Of a stretch of 64,000 nt of DNA, positions 32,146-41,053 are shown piece by piece. The stretch's first letter is position 1, and each line of letters starts with the position of its first letter. Origin of the DNA: Pseudomonadota bacterium (lineage in GTDB: Bacteria > Pseudomonadota > Gammaproteobacteria > Xanthomonadales > Xanthomonadaceae); the NCBI GenBank assembly GCA_023388715.1, contig JAEWFT010000029.1, positions 62,001 to 126,000 on the forward strand. The letters are read 5' to 3'. The translations under genes were made by a program, and so were the position numbers. Below the pieces are notes generated by a model. That model was not told where the DNA came from. It made no database searches and saw nothing but the letters and a program-made list of their open reading frames with translations.

Positions 32146-34422
32146 TCAGCCGCCGGCGAGCGCGTCGGCCGCCGCGACGATGTCCTCGTCCTTCGGGATC
32201 ACCAGGAAGGCCGCACCGGCCAGCGGGGTGTAGGTATCCGCGCCCACCACGCGCCTGAGCGGCTTGCCGCCGAAGCCCGCTTCGGTGATCGCGGTGAGCA
32301 CGCCCTCGCCGATGCCTGCGCTGAAGCGACCCTCGTCCACCACAAGGATGCGGTCGCACTCGCCGGCATGGCGGGCGATGGCGGCATGGTTCAGCGGCAC
32401 CAGCCAGAGCAGGTCGACCACCCGCACCTTCCAGCCATGCTTGCGTTCGATCTCGCGCGCGGCGCGCAGGCTCATCGGCATGCCGTTGCCGTAGCTGAAG
32501 ATCACGCAGTCGGTGGCGTCAGGCGCATAGACGCGCTCCTCGCCCAGCACCAGCGCCTGGTCCGGCGCCGGGTACGGCGTCAGCCACTGGCCATCGCCTG
32601 CCTCGTACAGATCCTTGGTCATGTACAGCGCGATCGGTTCCAGGAACACGCTGACCCGTCCGTCGACCCTGGCCAGCGCGGCGAGCGTGCGCAGCATCAT
32701 CGCCGCATCGTCGCCGCGCGAGGCGCAGCCCACGACCAGGCCGGGGATGTCGCGCAGCGCGGTCATCGAGTTGTCGTTGTGGAAATGCCCACCGAAGCCG
32801 CGCTGGTAGCCCAGCCCGGCGATGCGCACCACCATCGGGTTGCGGAACTGGTCGTTGCTGAAGAACTGCAGGCTGGCCGCCTCGCCGCGGATCTGGTCGA
32901 TCGCGTTGTGCAGGTAGGCCAGGTACTGGATCTCCGGGATCGGCAGCATGCCCATGTTGGCGAAGCCTTGGGCCATGCCCAGGATCATCGTTTCATCCAG
33001 CAGCGTGTTGAACACGCGCTTGTTGCCGAACGCCTTGTGCAGGCCCTTGGTCACCGTGTACACGCCGCCCTTCTGCGCCACGTCCTCGCCGAACAGCAGC
33101 GTCTCCGGGTACTTGGCGAACAGGTCGTGCAGGGCCTGGTTGATCTGGATGGCGAGGTGCTTCGGCACCTGCTTCTCCGGCAGCTTGTCCGCGCCACCGA
33201 ATGCCTTGATGCGCGCCTCCGGCGACGGCGCGCGCGTCGCTTCCGCCTGCACCTTGTCCGGGGTATACGGCGCCAGCGGGCGCATCACGTGCTCCAGCGT
33301 CTCGATGCGCGGGCGGCTGTCGGCGTCCTCCGCGGCTGCGAAACACTTTCGGCGCGTGGCCTCGTACAGCGCCAGCACCTCGTCGTTGGTCATCAGGCCG
33401 GATTCCAGCGCGATCTGCGCCGAGCGCAGCAGCGGGTCGCTGGCTTCCACCGCGCACAGTTCCTCGATGCTGCGCCACTCGATCTCAAAGTCGGTGCCGG
33501 CGTGGCCCATGATCCGGGTGGTGCGCAGGTGCAGGAAGGTCGGGCGGCGCGTTCGACGGCAATGCTCGACCGCGCGCTGGACGTCGGCGTAGCCGCCGGC
33601 GAGGTCGAGGCCGTCTGCGAAGAAGTAGTCCAGGTCGGGACGATGGCGGAAGCTCTCGCCGATCCAGCCGGTCGGCGTCTTCACCGAGATGCCGATGCCG
33701 TTGTCCTCGCAGACGTACAGCACCGGCGCCGGCAGTTTCTGGTAGGCGGTCCAGCTGGCCGCGTTGAACGCGGTCTGCGCGGTGGCGTGGTTGACGGAGG
33801 CATCGCCGAACGAGCAGATCGCGATGGAATCATCGGGGATCGGCAGCTGATGGCCGATGCGGCGCGCGGCCTCGATCGCCACCGCGGTGCCCAGCGCCTT
33901 CGGCAGGTGCGAGGCGATGGTCGAGGTCTGCGGCAGCACCCACAACGGCTTGCTGCCCCATACCTTGTGGCGGCCGCCGCTGGCCGGGTCTTCCGCGCTC
34001 GCCGCGAACGAAAGCGCGGAATCCATGATCGGATCCATGCCGGGCAGCTTGCGGAAGCGCTCGGCCATGAAGCCGCCGCTGCGGTAGTGCAGGAAGGCCG
34101 GATCGGTGTGGCGCGCGGCGCGCGCGACCATCGCATTGCCTTCGTGGCCGCTTGATCCAATCGTGTAGAAGACCTTGTTCTGCACACGCAGCACGCGCGC
34201 CATCAGGTCCAGGTGACGGCTGACCAGCTGCGATTCGAACAGTTCGCGGAAGCCGCGCGCGTCCAGCGCACTGCCCTCCAGGATCGCTTCGTCCGGCGCC
34301 GGCTTCGGCTGCGGCTGGCCGTTCCAGCCACGCACGAACTCCTGGAAATTGACGTCGCAGATCTCGGCCCGGTTCAGCCCCTTCATGCGGGCGGGGATCG
34401 GCTGGGGAACGGTGTTGAACAT
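32146..34422 (-). CDS. Thiamine-dependent 2-oxoacid dehydrogenase E1, fused alpha and beta subunits
   Basis: 758 residues. N-terminal alpha-type half: YTIGSSGHEGNAM, FHYRSGGF-like segment, TPP/Mg motif GDASVNHATAQTAFN, and DNGIGISVKTP. C-terminal beta-type half from about residue 425: LLFGEDVAQKGGVYTVTKGL, PIPEIQYLAYLHNAIDQIR, and LVPLNHAAI. The pattern fits the branched-chain 2-oxoacid dehydrogenase E1 class rather than homodimeric pyruvate E1. No E2 or E3 gene is adjacent, so the partner is encoded elsewhere. The alpha-beta fusion is a known minority form. Confidence 0.9.
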   Translation of the reverse strand: MFNTVPQPIPARMKGLNRAEICDVNFQEFVRGWNGQPQPKPAPDEAILEGSALDARGFRELFESQLVSRHLDLMARVLRVQNKVFYTIGSSGHEGNAMVARAARHTDPAFLHYRSGGFMAERFRKLPGMDPIMDSALSFAASAEDPASGGRHKVWGSKPLWVLPQTSTIASHLPKALGTAVAIEAARRIGHQLPIPDDSIAICSFGDASVNHATAQTAFNAASWTAYQKLPAPVLYVCEDNGIGISVKTPTGWIGESFRHRPDLDYFFADGLDLAGGYADVQRAVEHCRRTRRPTFLHLRTTRIMGHAGTDFEIEWRSIEELCAVEASDPLLRSAQIALESGLMTNDEVLALYEATRRKCFAAAEDADSRPRIETLEHVMRPLAPYTPDKVQAEATRAPSPEARIKAFGGADKLPEKQVPKHLAIQINQALHDLFAKYPETLLFGEDVAQKGGVYTVTKGLHKAFGNKRVFNTLLDETMILGMAQGFANMGMLPIPEIQYLAYLHNAIDQIRGEAASLQFFSNDQFRNPMVVRIAGLGYQRGFGGHFHNDNSMTALRDIPGLVVGCASRGDDAAMMLRTLAALARVDGRVSVFLEPIALYMTKDLYEAGDGQWLTPYPAPDQALVLGEERVYAPDATDCVIFSYGNGMPMSLRAAREIERKHGWKVRVVDLLWLVPLNHAAIARHAGECDRILVVDEGRFSAGIGEGVLTAITEAGFGGKPLRRVVGADTYTPLAGAAFLVIPKDEDIVAAADALAGG

Positions 34423-34435
34423 GGCGGCCCTGGAT

Positions 34436-35047
34436 TCAGTCGTTGCGCATCGGCACGAAGCCGGGCGTCTGGCGCACGTGCTTGAGCCAGCGCTCGATGC
34501 GCGGATAGCCGCCGAGGTCGAAACCCGCCTCGTCGGCCACGTGGGTATAGGCGAACAGCGCGATGTCGGCGATCGAGTAGCGCTCGCCGCCGAACCACGG
34601 CAGGCGGCCCAGGTGGCGCTCCATCGCCGACAGCGCTTCGCTGCCGAATTCGTGCAGCGCCGGCAGCTGCGCCCGGCGCGGGTGGTCTGCGGGCAGGTAC
34701 TTGCGCACGAACCGGCTGACGGCGATGTAGGGCTCGTGGCTGTACTGCTCGAAGAACAGCCACTGCAGCGTCTTGGCGCGCTCCCAGCGCTCCTGCGGCA
34801 GCAGCGCGCTGCCGTCGGCCAGGTAATGCAGGATCGCGTTGGACTCACTCATCGTGCGCCCGTCGTCCAGCTGCAGCACCGGCACCTTGCCGCGATCGTT
34901 CAATCCGGCCAGGAACTCGGGCGACAGGTTCTCGCCACGGGTGATGTCGATCTCGTGCCAGTCGTGCGGGATCTCCAGCTGCGCGCAGGCCAGCTGCAGC
35001 TTGTAGCAGTTGCCGGAGGACGACATGCCGTACAGCCGCATCGCCAT
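34436..35047 (-). CDS. Glutathione S-transferase family protein
   Basis: 203 residues. Thioredoxin-like N-terminal domain with SSSGNCYKLQLACA (catalytic Ser/Cys region), GKVPVLQLDDGRTMSESNAIL cis-Pro and glutathione-binding segment, and an all-helical C-terminal domain with YSIADIALFAYTHV. Substrate unknown. Lies between gcdH-like and E1 genes with short gaps (10 and 13 bases), likely one transcript. Confidence 0.92.
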   Translation of the reverse strand: MAMRLYGMSSSGNCYKLQLACAQLEIPHDWHEIDITRGENLSPEFLAGLNDRGKVPVLQLDDGRTMSESNAILHYLADGSALLPQERWERAKTLQWLFFEQYSHEPYIAVSRFVRKYLPADHPRRAQLPALHEFGSEALSAMERHLGRLPWFGGERYSIADIALFAYTHVADEAGFDLGGYPRIERWLKHVRQTPGFVPMRND

Positions 35048-35057
35048 CGCCCCGCGA

Positions 35058-36221
35058 TCAGAATGCGTTGATGCCGGTCAGCTCGCGGCCGATCACGAGC
35101 TGGTGCACGGTCTCGGTTCCCTCGTAGGTGATGACCGACTCGAGGTTCAGCGCGTGGCGGATGGCCGCGTGCTCGGTGGTGATGCCGGCGCCGCCCAGCA
35201 GGTCGCGGCACTCGCGCGCGATGTCGATCGCCATCCGGCAGTTGTTCCACTTCGCCAGCGACACCTGGGCCGGCTGCATGGTGCCGGCATCCTTCAGGCG
35301 GCCAAGCTGCAGCGACATCAGCTGGGCAAGGGTGATGCGACGCGCCATGTCGGCCATCTTGATCTGCGCGCTCTGGGTGGCGGCCACCGGGCGCCCGAAC
35401 AGGATGCGCTCCTTGGTGTAGTCGACCGCCTCCGACAGGCACGCGACCGCCGCGCCGATCGGGCCCCAGGTGATGCCATAACGGGCCTGGGTCAGGCACC
35501 CCAGCGGCCCCTTCAGCCCCTTGACGTTGGGCAGGCGGCTGGAGTCCGGCACCCGGACGTTGTCGAAGAACAGCGCGCTGGTGACCGAGGCGCGCAGCGA
35601 CATCTTGTGCTTGATCTCCTGCGCGCTGAAGCCGGCCATGCCCTTCTCCAGCAGGAAGCCCTGGATGCCCTCGTCGGTCTGCGCCCAGACGATCGCGATG
35701 TCGGCGAGGTTGCCATTGGTGATCCACATCTTGCTGCCGTTGATCACCCAGTCATCGCCATCGCGGCGGGCGTGGGTCTTCATGTTGGCCGGATCGGAAC
35801 CGCCGTGCGGCTCAGTCAGGCCGAAGCAGCCGATCACCTTGCCCGCAGCCATGTCCGGCAGCCAGCGCTGCTTCTGCTCCTCGCTGCCATAGGCATAGAT
35901 CGGATACATGCACAGCGAGCTCTGCACCGACACGAAGCTGCGGATGCCGGAGTCACCGCGCTCCAGCTCCTGGCAGATCAGCCCGTAGCTCACCGCGTTC
36001 AGCCCCGCGCAGCCGTACTGCTCCGGCAGCGAGGAACCCAGCAGGCCCATCTGGGCGATTTCCGGCACCAGCTCCTTCGGGAAGCGACCCTGGTCGAAGG
36101 CATCGCCGATGATCGGCAGCACGCGTTCGTCGGTGAAGCGCGCCACGCTGTCCTGGACCGCGCGCTCCTCCTCGCTGAGCAGGGAACGGACGTCGTACAG
36201 GTCGTAGGGATGCAGGGCCAT
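35058..36221 (-). CDS. gcdH: Acyl-CoA dehydrogenase, glutaryl-CoA dehydrogenase type
   Basis: 387 residues. FAD/acyl-CoA dehydrogenase with CFGLTEPHGGSDPANM, WITNGNLADIAIVWA, and the catalytic base in VITYEGTETVHQLVIG near the C-terminus. The DLYDVRSLLSEEERAVQDSV N-terminus and TYEGT motif match glutaryl-CoA dehydrogenases of lysine/tryptophan breakdown. The ATG at 36221 (MALHPYDLYD) is preferred over one 8 codons upstream. Confidence 0.9.
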   Translation of the reverse strand: MALHPYDLYDVRSLLSEEERAVQDSVARFTDERVLPIIGDAFDQGRFPKELVPEIAQMGLLGSSLPEQYGCAGLNAVSYGLICQELERGDSGIRSFVSVQSSLCMYPIYAYGSEEQKQRWLPDMAAGKVIGCFGLTEPHGGSDPANMKTHARRDGDDWVINGSKMWITNGNLADIAIVWAQTDEGIQGFLLEKGMAGFSAQEIKHKMSLRASVTSALFFDNVRVPDSSRLPNVKGLKGPLGCLTQARYGITWGPIGAAVACLSEAVDYTKERILFGRPVAATQSAQIKMADMARRITLAQLMSLQLGRLKDAGTMQPAQVSLAKWNNCRMAIDIARECRDLLGGAGITTEHAAIRHALNLESVITYEGTETVHQLVIGRELTGINAF

Positions 36222-36346
36222 GGCAGGTCGGCTCGATGTCGGCAAACCGCCATTGTAGTGGCGCAGCCCGACGGGCTGGCACCTGCGTTCCGTACAGTCG
36301 CGACGGGCGATTCGCCGCGACGCGCGCGCGACGCAAGCATTCCGCC

Positions 36347-36380
36347 AAAAAGACGACGGGACCGGATTGCTCCGGTCCCG
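36347..36380 (-). terminator. Terminator of the glycine-zipper protein gene
   Basis: On the minus strand a 10-bp stem CGGGACCGGA/TCCGGTCCCG with a 4-base loop, then TCGTCTTTTT. It ends the gene at 36413-37222 before the acyl-CoA dehydrogenase start region. Confidence 0.85.
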
Positions 36381-36412
36381 CCTGGTGCAAGCGAGGCTGG
36401 TACGCGCCGCGC

Positions 36413-37222
36413 TTACCCGTTCGGCATGCCCCTCACCGAGGCCGAAGCGACGCGGGTGACCACTTGGCCATCCAGCAGCGGCAGGCGCTCACCCGGCGGC
36501 TCGTCCATCCGCACCGTCTGCACCACGCCGTTGCGGCTGTAGCGCACGTCATAGCCAACCGTGCGGTCGGCGTTGCCCAGCTCGATCCGCTCGCCCGGCT
36601 TCTTCTCGGTGCGCATCGTGCCGGTGGTGCCATCCGGGTTGCGGTAGGTCACGTTCCAGGCCACGGTGCGCGACGAGGTCGAGGTGTTGTTGACGGTGCG
36701 GCAGCGGCGGTCGGTGCGGCTGACCACGCGGCCACCGACATGGTTGCGGTCGACCCGGTTGCCGATGTAGCCGCCGGCCACCGCGCCACCGACGGTCGCT
36801 GCCTTGCGGCCGTTGCCGCCGCCGATCTGGTTGCCGACCAGGCCGCCGATCAGGGCGCCCGCCACGGTGCCACCGACGTTGCCGTCGCGCTCGGGGAGGC
36901 GATCCTGCACCACCACGTCCTCGCAGACCTGCCGCGGATTGTTGGTGGTGGACGACTCGCGGACCGGCTCGGTACCGATCACGGTCGCGTACATGGGTTC
37001 GCTCTCGACCACCGGCTCCACCCCGACGACCTGCGCGTACTCGAGGCGCGGCTGCGCGGGCTGGGCATTGTCGTAAGCGAGGCGCGCGTCGCCATCGGCA
37101 AGCGCCATGCGCTCCGGATAGACGCTGCTCGAGGTCGCCGGGCGGTTGTTCATGTAACCGGCCGTCGCCACGCCGCCAACCAGCATCGCCGCCAATGCAA
37201 TTGCAATCGTGTTGTTCTTCAT
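36413..37222 (-). CDS. Envelope protein with glycine-zipper 2TM domain
   Basis: 269 residues. N-terminal hydrophobic anchor or signal (TIAIALAAMLVGGVATAGY). Central glycine zipper of the Rickettsia 17-kDa antigen type: GGTVAGALIGGLVGNQIGG and GGAVAGGYIGNRV around residues 145-180, preceded by a Cys (RQVCEDVVV). The C-terminal part repeats WNVTYRNPDGTTGTMRTEKKPG and YDVRYSRNGVVQTVRMDEPPG. GGAGGT 6 bases before the ATG at 37222 fixes the start. Probably periplasmic or outer-membrane associated; exact role unknown. Confidence 0.85.
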   Translation of the reverse strand: MKNNTIAIALAAMLVGGVATAGYMNNRPATSSSVYPERMALADGDARLAYDNAQPAQPRLEYAQVVGVEPVVESEPMYATVIGTEPVRESSTTNNPRQVCEDVVVQDRLPERDGNVGGTVAGALIGGLVGNQIGGGNGRKAATVGGAVAGGYIGNRVDRNHVGGRVVSRTDRRCRTVNNTSTSSRTVAWNVTYRNPDGTTGTMRTEKKPGERIELGNADRTVGYDVRYSRNGVVQTVRMDEPPGERLPLLDGQVVTRVASASVRGMPNG

Positions 37223-37387
37223 CGTTGGACCTCCCGCGATCCTGTGACCTCGTCGTGTGTCGATTGCAGCATCGCAATGCTGAATGGTGACGTAGGACGT
37301 CACCCACTGGACAGCTGCCGTTCACGTTTTCGCCAACGCGCCGCGTGCTAGCGTTTGCGAGAGCCCTTCACCACTGGACGCGCGACG

Positions 37388-37627
37388 ATGCCCAACCCGC
37401 TGCTGATGCCCCTGCTTGCCTGGGCCCGTCGCCTGCGCTTCCCGACGCTGTTCAAGCTGACGGCAGCCTTGTTCGCGCTGAGCGTGCTGCTTCCCGACCC
37501 CTTCCCGTTCGTCGAGGAAATCCTGCTGGGCCTGGGCGCGCTGCTGCTCGCCAACTGGAAGGCGCGACGCGACCCGGATGCCGGCAACGGGCAGCCGCCC
37601 ATTGATAGCAGCGCCCGCCGCCCCTGA
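37388..37627 (+). CDS. Small membrane protein of unknown function
   Basis: 79 residues with one long hydrophobic hairpin (LFALSVLLPDPFPFVEEILLGLGALLLANW) and a basic, disordered tail. Similar small proteins are frequent in Xanthomonads (possibly DUF6116), but that name is from memory. Four bases before the tatD-like start, so probably cotranscribed with it. Confidence 0.65.
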   Translation: MPNPLLMPLLAWARRLRFPTLFKLTAALFALSVLLPDPFPFVEEILLGLGALLLANWKARRDPDAGNGQPPIDSSARRP

Positions 37628-37631
37628 TCGC

Positions 37632-38405
37632 ATGCGGCTCGTCGACAGCCACAGCCACTTCGACGTCCCCGAATTCGACCGCGACCGTGCGCAGGTGCAT
37701 GCGCGGGCGCTCGCGGCGGGGGTTGACCGGCAGCTGGTCCCGGCAATCGACGCGCACAGCTGGCCGCGGCTGCGCGAGGTGTGTGCCGGCATCCCCGGTC
37801 TTTTCCCGGCATACGGCCTGCATCCGATCTACCTGCAGGCGCACCGGCGCCACGACCTGCACAGCCTGCACGAATGGATCGAACGCGAACGACCGCTGGC
37901 GGTCGGGGAATGCGGGCTGGACTTCTACGTCGACGGCCTGGATCGGGACGAACAGGCGTTTTATTTCGACGCCCAGCTGACCCTGGCGGTCGAGTTCTCG
38001 CTGCCGGTGATCGTGCACGCGCGTCGCGCGGTGGACGCGGTGATCGCCGCGATCCGCCGCCATCCCGGCGCGCGCGGCGTGATCCACAGCTTCCCCGGCA
38101 GCCCCGAACAGGCGCGCCAGCTGCACCAGCTGGGGTTCCTGCTGGGCATCGGCGGGCCGGTGACCTACCCGCGGGCCAATCGCCTGCGCCAGCTGGTGGC
38201 CGCGCTGCCGGCAGAGCAGCTGCTGCTGGAAACCGACGCGCCCGACCAGCCGGACGCCGGGAATCGCGGCCGGCGCAATGAGCCGGCCCTGCTGACCCGC
38301 GTGCTGGAGGAGGTCGCGGCGTTGCGTGGCGAAACGCCAGAAGCGGTGGCCGCCATCACCACCGCCAACGCCGAACGGCTGTTCAGGCTGCCCGCGGCGG
38401 CTTGA
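37632..38405 (+). CDS. TatD family metal-dependent hydrolase
   Basis: 257 residues. Metal-binding DSHSHFD near the N-terminus, GLHPIY, AVGECGLDFYVD, PVIVHARRAVD, GVIHSFPGSPEQA and ETDAPDQPDAG are the TatD-type ligands in order. Cytoplasmic nuclease/hydrolase family (YjjV/YcfH group). Tail-to-tail overlap of 23 bases with tcdA. Confidence 0.93.
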   Translation: MRLVDSHSHFDVPEFDRDRAQVHARALAAGVDRQLVPAIDAHSWPRLREVCAGIPGLFPAYGLHPIYLQAHRRHDLHSLHEWIERERPLAVGECGLDFYVDGLDRDEQAFYFDAQLTLAVEFSLPVIVHARRAVDAVIAAIRRHPGARGVIHSFPGSPEQARQLHQLGFLLGIGGPVTYPRANRLRQLVAALPAEQLLLETDAPDQPDAGNRGRRNEPALLTRVLEEVAALRGETPEAVAAITTANAERLFRLPAAA

Positions 38406-39180
38406 GCAGCAGTTCGATCGCCTTGCCGACGGCGGCAAAGGCGAATGCACCGGTGACATGGGTGGCTGCGCCCAGCCCGGCCCCGCAGTCCAGCTTGAGC
38501 GCGGCGTCCTTGTCCAGCGCCGGCCGCACGCCGCACACGCTTCCGTCGGCCTGCGGGTAGCGCACGTTCTCCAGCGAATAGACCGCCGGCACCCCGAAGT
38601 AGCGGTCGTGGTTCTTGGGGAAGCCGAACTCGCCGCGCAGCTTCTTGCGGATCAGCGACAGCATCGCGTCGTGCTCCGTCCGCGACAGGTCGCGCACCCG
38701 GATCTGGGTGACGTCGCTGCGGCCGCCGGCCGAGCCGACGGTGATGATCGGCTGCTTGCGGCGCCTGCAATAGGCGATCGCCTCGACCTTGCTGCGGAAG
38801 CTGTCGCAGGCGTCCAGCACCAGGTCGCCGGGGTCATCGAGCAGCTCGCCGAGGTTGGACGGGGTCAGGAACTGCGGCCTGGGATCGAGTGCGATGCCCG
38901 GATTGATCGCGCGCGCGCGCTCGCCCATCGCCTCGACCTTGGCCCGACCGTACTGGCCCGCGAGCGCCGGCAGCTGGCGGTTGGTGTTGGACACGCACAG
39001 GTCATCGGCGTCCACCAGGGTCAGCGAGCCAACGCCACTGCGCGCCAGCGCCTCCACCGCCCACGAGCCGACGCCACCGATGCCGACCACGGTCACCCGG
39101 CACCGCGCGAGCCGCTCCAGCGCGCCGCTGCCGTACAACCGGTCGATGCCGCCGAAGCGCTCACGCCAAGCCTTGTCCAT
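38383..39180 (-). CDS. tcdA: tRNA threonylcarbamoyladenosine dehydratase
   Basis: Cyclises t6A to ct6A at position 37 of tRNAs; E1-like enzyme. 265 residues with RFGGIDRLYG, nucleotide-binding VVGIGGVGSWAVEALARSG, DADDLCVSNTNRQ, DACDSFRSKVEAI and a catalytic-type Cys region. Monocistronic by appearance. Confidence 0.94.
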   Translation of the reverse strand: MDKAWRERFGGIDRLYGSGALERLARCRVTVVGIGGVGSWAVEALARSGVGSLTLVDADDLCVSNTNRQLPALAGQYGRAKVEAMGERARAINPGIALDPRPQFLTPSNLGELLDDPGDLVLDACDSFRSKVEAIAYCRRRKQPIITVGSAGGRSDVTQIRVRDLSRTEHDAMLSLIRKKLRGEFGFPKNHDRYFGVPAVYSLENVRYPQADGSVCGVRPALDKDAALKLDCGAGLGAATHVTGAFAFAAVGKAIELLLKPPRAA

Positions 39181-39244
39181 GGCGCAAGTTTACGTGCGCG
39201 CGCGCGTGCTATCGTCCGCCGCAGCCAACCAGGGAGCCGCCCGC

Positions 39245-39685
39245 ATGTCCAGCACCGATCCCAATCGCAAGCCGTCCAACGCCGGTCGCTACCTGTTCCT
39301 GCTGCTGCTGGGCCTGGTCCTGGGTGCGGTGGCGTCGGTGATGGTGATGCGCGCGCTGCAGGCGCGGCAGGATCCGTTCCCGAAGGCGCTGATGCACGTG
39401 CAGCAGTGGCACATGGGCCAGCTGAAGGCCGACATGGAAAGCAACCGCTGCGCCGCGACCGACGCCCTGCCCCACCTGCAGGCGCTGCGTACCAGCGCGG
39501 TGGATCTCGATGCGGCATTCCCGAAGCTCGCAGACGATCAGCGCTTCCAAGCCGCCAGCGCCGCCATGCGCGCCGCGACCGACAAGGCGGTGTCGGCGCC
39601 CCCGCTGACCTGCGAGGGCTTGGGCGCCACCATGAAGTCGCTGGGCGACGGCTGCAAGGCCTGCCACCAGGATTTCCGCGGCTGA
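39245..39685 (+). CDS. Membrane-anchored class II (c'-like) cytochrome, small
   Basis: 146 residues: 16-residue polar N-terminus, one membrane anchor (YLFLLLLGLVLGAVASVMVM), then a helical periplasmic domain ending in a heme c site CKACH at residues 139-143, three residues before the C-terminal FRG. A heme motif at the very end is typical of class II cytochromes (c', c-556). The His ligand and position fit; spectral type unknown. An uncleaved anchor is unusual for this class. Confidence 0.75.
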   Translation: MSSTDPNRKPSNAGRYLFLLLLGLVLGAVASVMVMRALQARQDPFPKALMHVQQWHMGQLKADMESNRCAATDALPHLQALRTSAVDLDAAFPKLADDQRFQAASAAMRAATDKAVSAPPLTCEGLGATMKSLGDGCKACHQDFRG

Positions 39686-39710
39686 CGCGTGGTGCGATCG
39701 AGGGGACGCG

Positions 39711-39735
39711 AGGCCGCCGCAGGGCGGCCTTTCTC
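39711..39735 (+). terminator. Terminator after the c'-like cytochrome gene
   Basis: AGGCCGCC-GCAG-GGCGGCCT stem followed by TTCTCTTTT. Confidence 0.8.
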
Positions 39736-39895
39736 TTTTGCAGGCTCTCTTCGCACGCCGTTGACCGCGGTGAATCGCTACTGAGTCGGATCCCGCGCCC
39801 CTCCGCCGTCGTCGGCAATGGTTCATGCACGGACGGACACGATCAACGCGTCCGACGGCATCACTCCGATCGCCGCCGCAAACAGGAGCTTTGCC

Positions 39896-40366
39896 ATGAC
39901 CACTCTTAAGCAGACCCGCAACCTGATCGGCGTTGCCGCGCTTGGCCTGGCGATGGCGGGTGCCGTCGGTTGCGCCACCCCCGCCAACAGCGGTTACTAC
40001 GGTTCGCCCGCCCCCGGCGCGGCCTGCCATGACTGCGGCACTGTGACCCGGATCGAGTCCGGCGTCGGCAGCCGCGCGCCGAATGCCACCGGCGCGGTCG
40101 TCGGCGGGCTGGTCGGCGCCTACGCCGGCCGCGAAGTGGCCAAGGACCGTACCGACAGCGACGGGCGCCAGAACACCGCCACCGTGGCTGGTGCCGTTGC
40201 CGGCGCCGCAATCGGCAACGCAATCCAGAACCGCGCCGGCACCGGTTACAACATCTACGTGCGCATGCAGGATGGTCGCGAGACCGTGGCGATGCAGGAC
40301 GACCTGGGCAGCATCCGGGTCGGCTCGTACGTGCGCGTGGTCAACGGTCGCGCCTACGCGAGGTAA
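39896..40366 (+). CDS. Glycine-zipper 2TM lipoprotein
   Basis: 156 residues. Lipoprotein signal with lipobox GAVGC (Cys about residue 24). Glycine zipper GAVVGGLVGAYAGREVA and AGAVAGAAIGNAIQ, then a C-terminal small domain (YNIYVRMQDGRETVAMQDDLG). Resembles the SlyB/17-kDa antigen outer-membrane lipoproteins. AGGAG is 8 bases before the ATG; a terminator follows. Often envelope-stress linked, inferred from family. Confidence 0.87.
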   Translation: MTTLKQTRNLIGVAALGLAMAGAVGCATPANSGYYGSPAPGAACHDCGTVTRIESGVGSRAPNATGAVVGGLVGAYAGREVAKDRTDSDGRQNTATVAGAVAGAAIGNAIQNRAGTGYNIYVRMQDGRETVAMQDDLGSIRVGSYVRVVNGRAYAR

Positions 40367-40386
40367 GCCCGCTGGCGCGTCATCCG

Positions 40387-40411
40387 ACGGCCCGCTTCGG
40401 CGGGCCGTTTT
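40387..40411 (+). terminator. Terminator after the glycine-zipper lipoprotein
   Basis: ACGGCCCGC-TTCG-GCGGGCCGT stem with TTTT, 21 bases past the stop. Confidence 0.85.
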
Positions 40412-40476
40412 CGTTGGAGCATCGCCCACGCCGCGCCCGGTCGCTGCAGAATGGGCCATTGCAAGGAGCCTCACGC

Positions 40477-40977
40477 ATGGAATTCGCCCCGCTGCTGTAC
40501 GTGCTCGCCGGCCTGCTGGTCGTGGTGGGCCTTGCCGGCACCATCCTGCCCGCCCTTCCGGGCCTGCCGCTGGTGTTCGGCGGCCTGCTGCTGGCGGCGT
40601 GGGCGGGCGGCTTCGAGCAGGTCGGGTTGCCGATGATCGGGCTGCTGGCCCTGCTGACGCTGCTGTCGCTTGCGATCGACTTCTGGGCGACCGCGCTCGG
40701 CGCCAGGCGCGTCGGCGCAAGCCGCAAGGCGATCATGGGCGCGATGCTGGGCACGCTGGGCGGCTTGTTCCTCGGCCCCATTGGCCTGCTGGCCGGACCG
40801 TTTGCCGGGGCACTGGCGGGCGAGCTGCTGCATCGGCGCAGCATGCTGCACTCCGACGTCGGGCATGCGGCGCGGATCGGCTTCGGCACCTGGATGGGCA
40901 TCGTGTTCGGCACGGTGCTGAAGCTGGGGCTGGCATTCGCGATGCTAGGGCTGTTCGCACTGGCGTGGTGGCTGTGA
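40477..40977 (+). CDS. DUF456 family membrane protein
   Basis: 166 residues, almost entirely hydrophobic with about four membrane segments. ILPALPGLPLVFGGLLLAAW at the N-terminus and GARRVGASRKAIMGAMLGTLGG are characteristic of DUF456. AAGGAG lies 8 bases upstream of the ATG. Function unknown. Confidence 0.85.
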   Translation: MEFAPLLYVLAGLLVVVGLAGTILPALPGLPLVFGGLLLAAWAGGFEQVGLPMIGLLALLTLLSLAIDFWATALGARRVGASRKAIMGAMLGTLGGLFLGPIGLLAGPFAGALAGELLHRRSMLHSDVGHAARIGFGTWMGIVFGTVLKLGLAFAMLGLFALAWWL

Positions 40978-41053
40978 TGTCCACGCGGCATTCACATCGC
41001 CCTGAATCGCGCCCATTCATAGTGCAGTGGCACCCGACGAAGGTTGTCCCCTG

